From an uncultured Ruminococcus sp. (GTDB lineage Bacteria; Bacillota; Clostridia; Oscillospirales; Ruminococcaceae), in assembly GCA_945867875.1 (NCBI GenBank), contig CAMBJF010000054.1, positions 1-12,474 on the forward strand: 12,474 nt of DNA. The letters run 5' to 3'. Position numbers and translations under genes: made by a program. Positions 7,141-12,474 of this stretch are shown piece by piece. The first letter of the stretch is position 1; each line of letters opens with the position of its first letter. Under the pieces are notes generated by a model. The model was given only the letters and a program-made list of their open reading frames with translations. It was not told the origin of the DNA and searched no databases.

Positions 7141-7719
7141 ATGAGGGAAAAAACAAGAGCACTTGTGGGAACAGGAATTCTTACAGCTATAGTTGCCGTT
7201 TTACAGGCACTTTCCGTAGGGATCAAGTTCGGCCCTTTCAGCGTAACGTTTGTACTTATTCCAATAGTAGTCGGTGCGGCACTGTACGGATATAAGTCGG
7301 GTGCGTGGCTGGGCTTTGTTTTCGGAGCAGTTGTACTCTTCACCGATGCCGCTGCTTTTATGGCAATAAATGTTCCCGGAACTATCATCACCTGCCTTTC
7401 CAAGGGAATCTTGGCAGGACTTGGCGCAGGACTGGTCTATAAGCTCCTTGAGGGCAAGAACCGTACCGCCGCCGTTATCGCCGCCGCTGTGGTATGCCCC
7501 ATTATCAATACGGGCGTGTTCCTTCTCGGCTGCTCTGTATTCTTTATGAACACCATTTCTCAGTGGGCAGAGGGCGCAGGCTTTGCATCTGCGGGCGCTT
7601 ACCTTATCTTCGGAATGGTGGGACTGAACTTTGTTGTTGAGTCCGTTACAAACATTCTTCTCAGCTCTGTTATCGTAAAGATACTTAACGTTGTGAAGAA
7701 GCCCGCGGCAGCAATGTAA
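7141..7719 (+). CDS. ECF transporter S component (substrate-binding membrane subunit)
   Basis: This 192-residue, strongly hydrophobic protein has about six predicted membrane segments, roughly residues 6-28, 31-51, 53-75, 80-104, 109-136 and 152-181. This is the layout of energy-coupling factor S components, which bind a vitamin or other micronutrient and dock on a shared EcfT/EcfA module. The stretch KFGPFSVTFVLIPIVVGAALYG followed by KSGAWLGFVFGAVV is typical of the family in Clostridia. No ATPase or T-subunit gene is in the window, so it is presumably a group II ECF system using a module encoded elsewhere. The substrate cannot be read from the sequence. No vitamin riboswitch is recognisable in the leader, which instead holds a tandem repeat. 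It is a single-gene unit with its own promoter and terminator. Confidence 0.85.
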   Translation: MREKTRALVGTGILTAIVAVLQALSVGIKFGPFSVTFVLIPIVVGAALYGYKSGAWLGFVFGAVVLFTDAAAFMAINVPGTIITCLSKGILAGLGAGLVYKLLEGKNRTAAVIAAAVVCPIINTGVFLLGCSVFFMNTISQWAEGAGFASAGAYLIFGMVGLNFVVESVTNILLSSVIVKILNVVKKPAAAM

Positions 7720-7827
7720 GCCGCAATGGCTGTAGTATAAGCTGTATAAGCCGCAAAATAGGGGAGAAGCTGTATGGCTCTCCACCGGATGAACTGTAAA
7801 ATCAAAATGTGATACAATACATATCGA

Positions 7828-7872
7828 CGTAAAGCCGCAGATGACTTTCTGCGGCTTTACGCTGATTTTTTT
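7828..7872 (+). terminator. Rho-independent terminator after the ECF S-component gene
   Basis: A perfect 13-bp stem, CGTAAAGCCGCAG (7828-7840) with CTGCGGCTTTACG (7849-7861), encloses an eight-base loop and is followed within five bases by seven T (7866-7872). It separates the ECF unit from the vWA unit. Confidence 0.93.
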
Positions 7873-7951
7873 GATTTTTGTCATTTAGTATATTTTGTCA
7901 AATGTTTTTGAATTTTGCAGAAATATTCATAAAGAATAATGGCAAAAGCAG

Positions 7952-7981
7952 TTGACTGTTGTCCCTCGGATATACTATAAT
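7952..7981 (+). promoter_or_regulatory. SigA-type promoter for the vWA protein gene
   Basis: There is a -35 TTGACT at 7952-7957, an 18-base spacer, and a -10 TATAAT at 7976-7981, about 57 bases before the TTG start codon. An overlapping TATACT at 7971-7976 would leave only 13 bases and is less likely. Confidence 0.75.
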
Positions 7982-8021
7982 TAATACTGATGAAGTACGC
8001 ATTTTAATAATGATTACATAA

Positions 8022-8036
8022 ATGGATGTGAATTAA
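8022..8036 (+). other. Four-codon mini-ORF (MDVN) abutting the vWA gene start
   Basis: ATG GAT GTG AAT TAA ends one base before the TTG start of the large gene. The main frame itself is closed upstream by a TGA at 8029-8031. Such an arrangement could give translational coupling to a weak start, but it may also be chance. Nothing beyond position supports it. Confidence 0.25.
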
Positions 8037-8037
8037 G

Positions 8038-11000
8038 TTGAGCAACAAGAAGAAAAATAAGCATTCCGGTGCTCCCAAGCCCCAGAATGCCAAGAAACCC
8101 GACATCACCCCCGAAGAGGAGAAAAATATCCCCGTCCAGAGCCTCAGCGAGATGATGGCATTTTCCGATGAAGCCGAGGAAGAGCCTGAAACAAAGGATA
8201 TAATCGTTCCCAAGCCATCGGCTGACAATGCTCCCAAGGCAGAAGAGAAATCTGCGCCTAAAACAGAGGACAAGCCTGCCCCCAAATCAGAGGCAAAGCC
8301 CGCACCTAAAGCAGAGGATAAGCCTGTTACTAAGACTGAGGAAAAAGCAGCTTCCAAGGCGGAGGACAAGCCTGCCCCAAAGTCAGAAGAAAAGCCCGCT
8401 CCCAAAACTGAGGAAAAAACTGCTCCTAAGGCAGATGAGGACGCACTTTCAAGCGGACCAATGATATCCGCAGCAGAAGCACAGCGAAGAGCTGTTGCGG
8501 AGGACGCACTTGACCGTGACCTTGCGGCGGCGAGAAAGAAAAAGCTCCAGGAAGAGGCATACAACAAGCGTCAGCGTGAGATCGAGATGCAGAAAGAAGC
8601 CGAGCGCCTCAGCCGTGCCGAGCAGGCAAAGCAGCGTCAGGACAATGTTCAGGAAATGGCGAAAAAGCGTGCGGAACTTAAAGCCGCCCAAGAAGCCATT
8701 GCCGCCTCCGAAGCAAAGGCAGCCGCAAATACAGCTGCCGCAGCCGCTCAGAAAAACAAGTCCAACAAGCGATTCAACCGTGCTATCCTTTCAATGAAAG
8801 CGGGCAAGGCTGTACTTGTGGCTGTTATACTTATTATCCTTGCCTACACAGGTGCATTTATCTTTGTGGGCGCAAAGAATGACGAGTTTTACACCGAGCT
8901 TGAAAGCAAGCTGAGCAGCCGCAGCCGGATAGTTGCGAATGAAGAAAACGATTATACAGTTCCCGCTGTCAGCCCTCTTTCTGCCGATGAAAAGAGCGCA
9001 CAGGGTCTGTATGATTTCCTTGCGGACTCCGATCAGGACGGCCTTTCCGATAATTACGAGCTTACCGTTTCAAAGACAGACCCTCTCAATGCCGACTGCG
9101 ATGGAGACGGCGTGCTTGACGGAAGAGAGCTGAGAGCGGGTCTTGACCCGAGCAACCCCGTTTCCGACGGCACAACTCCCGACGGCGAGGTCATAAAGGA
9201 CATCACCGTTACCGAAAATAACGTTACCGCCGAGATAACAGGCATTCCCAACACTGCATACACATCTCTCTCAAAGCTTGCAAACAACAGTATCCAGGGA
9301 ACTCCCGGACTTGTGGGATATGCATATGAGTTCTATTCCGACAAGAATTTCGACAGCTGCAAGCTCACATTCCACTATGATGACAAGGATATCACCGAGG
9401 GCGGCGTTACCGAAGCGGCACTTTCCGTATATCGCTTTGATTCCGAAAAGCTTGTTTTTGAAAAGCTTGCAAGCACCCTTGACGCAAATGGCAACACCGT
9501 AAGCGCAGAGATAACCGAAAACGGCGTATATGCAGTCTGTGACGCTTCCGTTCTTATGCAGAAGGGCAGCACAAACATCTTCTTCCTCATTGATAATTCA
9601 GGCTCTATGTACCCCGAGGAGCTGTGCGCAAATTCCGAGGAGAATGACGTTGAGTTCAAGCGCCTTGACTTTGCAGTAAATCTTATAGATATGCTTGGAG
9701 CCGATGCAAATTACGGCGCAGGCGAATTTTCGGGCGGCTATGCTCAGATAACACCCATTTCATCTGACAGCGGCACCGTCAAGCAGAAAATATCCGATAT
9801 CAGAAACAAAAAGCAGGTGTTCTCGGGAACTGAGATAGCAGGAGCTATAAAGAGCGCAGTCAGCGAGTTCGGCAGCGTCCGCCCCAGCGACAAAAACTAC
9901 ATAATCCTGCTCACTGACGGTATGCCCTCAAATTACAATCAGGCTGCCGAGCAGGAGGCTGTTGAGCTTGCAAGGAAAAACGGAATTACCGTTTTCACCA
10001 TTGGTCTCGGCAAGGAAATTGACACTGAGTATCTTTTCAATATTGCCGAGGACACAAACGGTCAGTTTTTCCAAGCGTCAAATGCAGACGCTCTTGAAAA
10101 TATCTACGAGAAAATTCAGAGCTTTATGTCCTACAATCAGATAACAATTGAGGAGGACAGCGGCAAAAAGGGCTATGTCATTGCCGATTCGGGCTTCAAC
10201 GTTCTCAAAGACGGCATTGGCTACAGCAACTTCCGCTCCGACTTTGCTCCCAACGGCACCGACAAGGGCATTGCGGGACTTATCAGAGCCTACTACACAG
10301 GCGAGCTGAAGCTTTCCGAAAGCGGCTTTACCACTATCGACGGCAAATCCGTTGACGGCTATGACATCAGCAAGGTGCCCAGCTTTACCGATAACAAGAC
10401 CGACCTTTCCGCCGTTAAAATGGATATCCTCGATTCCTACAACGAGTACCTCACCCTCCCCGACAAGTGGGATTTCCGCCACATCAGAAACGGACTTCTG
10501 GGTTACAGCGACGACACAAGAGACTACATAGACAGCCATATGATGAAGGTCATCACATCTGACTACAGCTTTGATGTACCCAAGTCCGACGGCTTCACCG
10601 AGTTCCTCCGCACTATCACATTCAGCAAGCTCAAAGGCTTCAGCACATACGAATGCGTGCTTATCGACAGCTCCGTGTGTCAGGGCGATGACCTGTCGAT
10701 TATGAATATGCTCAAATGGTTCGAGGCATATCCTAAGTCCGGTAAGTGCGATGTTTACGATTTCGGCTACGAGGGCGACATAGCCTTTGACTGCCTTATA
10801 AATGAGCTTACCACAGGAAGCCCTGCGGTCATCGTTTACGGCGGCACTGCAATGAATGCCGTCCGTATCGCCCGTGATGCGGAGGACCCCAACAGGTTCG
10901 TTATCGACGCATACGACAGCAATTCCCCCGAGAGGAGCACAAGGATAAATCTCCTCAGGACGCCCATATATGACGGCAATGCAGCACCTGCATATCAGTA

Positions 11001-11055
11001 CACCGCTTCAAGAGGAAGCGAGCCTGAGTCACTTCAGATAATCGTTTCCAAGTAA
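8038..11055 (+). CDS. Membrane-anchored vWA-domain protein with TSP3-like segment and degenerate papain-like C-terminus
   Basis: I recognise domains but not a named family. Residues 1-254 are charged: eight KPAPK-type octapeptides (68-131), then an Ala/Glu/Lys/Arg-rich probable coiled coil (about 150-245). One membrane helix follows at 258-278, flanked by KAGK. There is no signal peptide, so the N-terminus should be cytoplasmic and about 725 residues external. Residues 330-378 carry DSDQDGLSD and DCDGDGVLD, calcium-binding TSP3/EF-like loops. A beta-rich segment precedes a vWA domain (about 513-690) with a complete MIDAS: D519-S521-S523, T598, D627. Residues 719-985 resemble a papain-like cysteine protease fold, but D742 and N940 occupy the expected Cys and His positions. 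The TTG start at 8038 is chosen because TGA closes the frame at 8029 and the next in-frame ATG would delete 38 residues. The ribosome site is weak. A surface ligand-binding or adhesion role is inference. Confidence 0.85.
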   Translation: MSNKKKNKHSGAPKPQNAKKPDITPEEEKNIPVQSLSEMMAFSDEAEEEPETKDIIVPKPSADNAPKAEEKSAPKTEDKPAPKSEAKPAPKAEDKPVTKTEEKAASKAEDKPAPKSEEKPAPKTEEKTAPKADEDALSSGPMISAAEAQRRAVAEDALDRDLAAARKKKLQEEAYNKRQREIEMQKEAERLSRAEQAKQRQDNVQEMAKKRAELKAAQEAIAASEAKAAANTAAAAAQKNKSNKRFNRAILSMKAGKAVLVAVILIILAYTGAFIFVGAKNDEFYTELESKLSSRSRIVANEENDYTVPAVSPLSADEKSAQGLYDFLADSDQDGLSDNYELTVSKTDPLNADCDGDGVLDGRELRAGLDPSNPVSDGTTPDGEVIKDITVTENNVTAEITGIPNTAYTSLSKLANNSIQGTPGLVGYAYEFYSDKNFDSCKLTFHYDDKDITEGGVTEAALSVYRFDSEKLVFEKLASTLDANGNTVSAEITENGVYAVCDASVLMQKGSTNIFFLIDNSGSMYPEELCANSEENDVEFKRLDFAVNLIDMLGADANYGAGEFSGGYAQITPISSDSGTVKQKISDIRNKKQVFSGTEIAGAIKSAVSEFGSVRPSDKNYIILLTDGMPSNYNQAAEQEAVELARKNGITVFTIGLGKEIDTEYLFNIAEDTNGQFFQASNADALENIYEKIQSFMSYNQITIEEDSGKKGYVIADSGFNVLKDGIGYSNFRSDFAPNGTDKGIAGLIRAYYTGELKLSESGFTTIDGKSVDGYDISKVPSFTDNKTDLSAVKMDILDSYNEYLTLPDKWDFRHIRNGLLGYSDDTRDYIDSHMMKVITSDYSFDVPKSDGFTEFLRTITFSKLKGFSTYECVLIDSSVCQGDDLSIMNMLKWFEAYPKSGKCDVYDFGYEGDIAFDCLINELTTGSPAVIVYGGTAMNAVRIARDAEDPNRFVIDAYDSNSPERSTRINLLRTPIYDGNAAPAYQYTASRGSEPESLQIIVSK
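8239..8430 (+). repeat. Eight tandem 24-bp coding repeats (KPAPK-type octapeptide)
   Basis: Eight in-frame octapeptide units follow the pattern [A/T/S]-E-[E/D/A]-K-[P/S/A/T]-[A/V]-[P/S/T]-K, for example TEDKPAPK and SEEKPAPK. DNA copies differ by synonymous and a few replacement changes. The array lies in the predicted cytoplasmic N-terminus of the vWA protein. Pro/Ala/Lys/Glu repeats like this are usually extended, flexible spacers. Recombination between units could change copy number. Confidence 0.9.
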
Positions 11056-11063
11056 CATTATTG

Positions 11064-11095
11064 ATATCCCGTGATGAATTTCACGGGATATTTTT
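11064..11095 (+). terminator. Rho-independent terminator after the vWA gene
   Basis: An 11-bp stem, ATATCCCGTGA (11064-11074) with TCACGGGATAT (11081-11091), encloses a six-base loop and is followed by a T run to 11095. It begins nine bases after the TAA stop. Confidence 0.92.
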
Positions 11096-11167
11096 GTGCA
11101 GTATGATAACAGCAGGGCGATAAATAGGCATAAAATTAAATAAATCGACGGAAGTAAAATAATTATA

Positions 11168-11196
11168 TAGACAGTTCGGGCGAAATATGGTATAAT
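11168..11196 (+). promoter_or_regulatory. SigA-type promoter for the lipoprotein gene
   Basis: There is a -35 TAGACA at 11168-11173, a 17-base spacer, and a consensus -10 TATAAT at 11191-11196. The ATG follows 42 bases later, and the terminator of the previous gene lies just upstream. Confidence 0.75.
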
Positions 11197-11237
11197 GTAA
11201 GGTATCTATGAAAAGCGAAAGGATTGGTCAAAACAAA

Positions 11238-12474
11238 ATGACAAAGCTTAATATAAAGAAGATCGCAGCTCTCGGCTGTGCTGCCGCTATGCTTGGCTCT
11301 CTCACAGCCTGCGGCGAAAAAACCACCTGGGGAGCTGTTATTGACGGTGTGCAGATACCTGCGGGCGTGTTCATCTATTACCTCGACACCGCAAATTATG
11401 AGGCTCAGCAGAAGCTGGGTGAGCAGACCGATACATCTGCCGACCTTAGCCCCGAGGGTGCTGCCGCTCAGTCCTCCGAGACCGTAACACTGCCCCTCTA
11501 CTCCTCTCAGATAGACGGCGTTGATTCCAAGCAGTGGATATATGACAGAGCCACCGAGCTTATGCAGGAATATGCCGCTGTTGAAGCCAAGTTTGACGAA
11601 TACGGTCTTACCCTCACCGATGACGACAAGCAGTCCGCACAGGTTTATCTCGATCAGATTTGGGACTATGCAGGCGATTACTACACCTCAATGGGTGTGA
11701 GCGAAAATTCCTACAAGTCTGTCTTCCTCAACTCCTCCAAGCGTCAGAAGCTTTTCGAAACTATCTACTCCGAGGGCGGCGAGAAAGCCGTTTCCGATGA
11801 CGAGATAAAGACATATCTTGATGAAAACTATGCTCTTATCAATTACATTGATGTTGAGCTTAAGGACGGCGAGGGCAATCTCCTCAAGTCCGAAGGCAAA
11901 GCGGAGCGTATGGATATGCTCAACAGCTATATGGAGCGCTACAACAACGGCGAGGATTTCGACGAGCTTAACGCCGAGTATGTGACATATTATGAAAATC
12001 TGAAAAAGGCTGCCGAGGAAGCTGCCGCTGCCGAAGAAGCAGCCAATGCAGAAACAGCCGATGATACAGCAGAAACCACAGCAGAGGTTTCACAGTCTCC
12101 CGCAGAAGCCGCACTTCCCTCCGATGACGAAGAAGTGACCGATGAGACTTCCGAGACCGAAGTTCCCGCAGAGACAGAAGCATCTGAGGAGACAACAGCT
12201 CCCGATGAAGCCGTTTCCGAGACCGAGACATCAGCCGCTGAAACCACCGCCGCAGACGCTCAGACAACACAGGTCGGCACTGTAGAATCAAATATGACCG
12301 TTATCGAAAAGGCAGACCGCACCGTTCCCTGCGCAGACGTTGCCAACAAGGTCTTTGACGAGATGAACAAGGGCGATGTTCAGATAATCGAGACAGCTGA
12401 CGGCGAGCACTATTACCTCGTTGTAAAGCTCGATATCCTTGAAGATGACGAGTATTTCACAACTGCAAGAGCAT
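11238..12474 (+). CDS. Secreted lipoprotein resembling PrsA/SurA-type foldase, 3'-truncated by the window end
   Basis: This open frame of 412 codons has no stop before the window ends. It opens with a lipoprotein signal peptide: KLNIKKIAAL, a hydrophobic stretch, then the lipobox L22-T-A-C25, with C25 as the lipidated residue. The mature protein would be tethered to the outer face of the membrane. Residues 30-250 are mostly helical and charged (KTTWGAVIDGVQIPAGVFIYY, then WIYDRATELMQEYAAVEAKFDEYG, DDDKQSAQVYLDQIW, VSDDEIKTYLDENY), a pattern I associate with the chaperone part of PrsA/SurA-like peptidyl-prolyl isomerases. Residues 256-351 are a low-complexity Ala/Glu/Thr/Asp insert, after which ordered sequence resumes (TVIEKADRTVPCADVANKVF). 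No complete parvulin domain is visible before truncation. The ATG follows a weak AAAGGA site (11218-11223) with a long spacer. The foldase role is inference from pattern. Confidence 0.72.
   Translation, partial: MTKLNIKKIAALGCAAAMLGSLTACGEKTTWGAVIDGVQIPAGVFIYYLDTANYEAQQKLGEQTDTSADLSPEGAAAQSSETVTLPLYSSQIDGVDSKQWIYDRATELMQEYAAVEAKFDEYGLTLTDDDKQSAQVYLDQIWDYAGDYYTSMGVSENSYKSVFLNSSKRQKLFETIYSEGGEKAVSDDEIKTYLDENYALINYIDVELKDGEGNLLKSEGKAERMDMLNSYMERYNNGEDFDELNAEYVTYYENLKKAAEEAAAAEEAANAETADDTAETTAEVSQSPAEAALPSDDEEVTDETSETEVPAETEASEETTAPDEAVSETETSAAETTAADAQTTQVGTVESNMTVIEKADRTVPCADVANKVFDEMNKGDVQIIETADGEHYYLVVKLDILEDDEYFTTARA

Larger units (their letters stand above)
7720..8037. other. Intergenic region between the ECF and vWA genes
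   Basis: This 318-base stretch holds no convincing gene. From left to right it has a 3' region with repeated GCTGTA/TAAGC words (7730-7770), a weak GGAGA...TCTCC hairpin near 7763-7785, the inverted 11-mer GATACAATACA (7811-7821), the ECF-gene terminator (7828-7872), an AT-rich spacer, the vWA-gene promoter (7952-7981), and a four-codon mini-ORF (8022-8036) next to the TTG start. Confidence 0.7.

Noticed and set aside
6837..7403. 188-residue minus-strand ORF across the palindrome and ECF gene
   Set aside because: It runs through the promoter, repeat and ECF coding region with no ribosome site or recognisable domain.
7084..7719. Longer ECF protein starting at TTG 7084
   Set aside because: The extra 19 residues are polar, overlap the predicted transcript start and tandem repeat, and lack a ribosome site. 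AAGGAGG clearly serves ATG 7141.
8239..8430. CRISPR-like array
   Set aside because: The repeats are contiguous 24-bp units without spacers, stay in frame and encode a regular octapeptide.
8004..8567. Minus-strand Ser/Ala/Gly repeat protein
   Set aside because: It is the antisense image of the 24-bp KPAPK-encoding repeats, and a start with ribosome site is lacking.
11990..12247. Minus-strand Ser/Ala/Val-rich ORF near the window end
   Set aside because: It is antisense to the low-complexity acidic insert of the lipoprotein, and codon bias of GAG/GCC/ACC explains it.

Overview
The window reads as ordinary chromosome from a Clostridia-type Firmicute, most likely Oscillospiraceae/Ruminococcus-like. 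The grounds are clostridial-style MurD, paired M42 peptidases, an ECF transporter S component, a lipoprotein foldase, strong AAGGAGG-type ribosome sites, and consensus -35/-10 promoters. This assignment is inference from gene families and style, not from a marker gene. Every supported gene is on the + strand.

Positions 1-45 are not biological. They are the 3' end of an Illumina P5 adapter, an 8-base i5 index (ACTGCATA, which I recall as Nextera S506/N506) and the Nextera read-1 transposase adapter ending in the Tn5 mosaic end. The window therefore begins at an untrimmed contig end, and the first gene (murD) has lost its true N-terminus.

Region 46-6842 is a tightly packed block of seven genes: murD, two tandem M42 metallopeptidases, a GNAT acetyltransferase, a PLP-dependent methionine gamma-lyase/aluminium-resistance family protein, a trimeric-type purine nucleoside phosphorylase, and a second GNAT protein. 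The M42-M42-GNAT part is joined by two 4-base ATGA overlaps and all other gaps are under 40 bases, so an operon is likely. The themes are peptidoglycan precursor synthesis plus intracellular peptide and nucleoside salvage. The block ends in a roughly 100-bp near-perfect palindrome that starts at the last stop codon and may be a bidirectional terminator or a MITE-like element.

Region 7046-7872 is a monocistronic unit with a strong promoter, a tandem repeat at the predicted transcript start, an ECF transporter S component, and a strong intrinsic terminator. An 11-base word from the leader recurs inverted just before that terminator.

Region 7952-11095 is a second monocistronic unit: promoter, a TTG-started 1005-residue membrane-anchored von Willebrand A protein, and a terminator. 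The protein has a cytoplasmic KPAPK-type repeat and coiled coil, one membrane helix, a calcium-binding TSP3-like segment, a vWA domain with a complete MIDAS, and a C-terminal region that looks like a papain-like cysteine protease fold with both catalytic residues replaced.

Region 11168-12474 has a promoter followed by a secreted lipoprotein resembling PrsA/SurA foldases, with a long acidic low-complexity insert. It runs off the window. I see no CRISPR array, tRNA, rRNA, phage or defence genes. The least ordinary items are the adapter-derived contig end, the palindrome, the repeated 11-mer and the vWA protein with its apparently dead protease domain.
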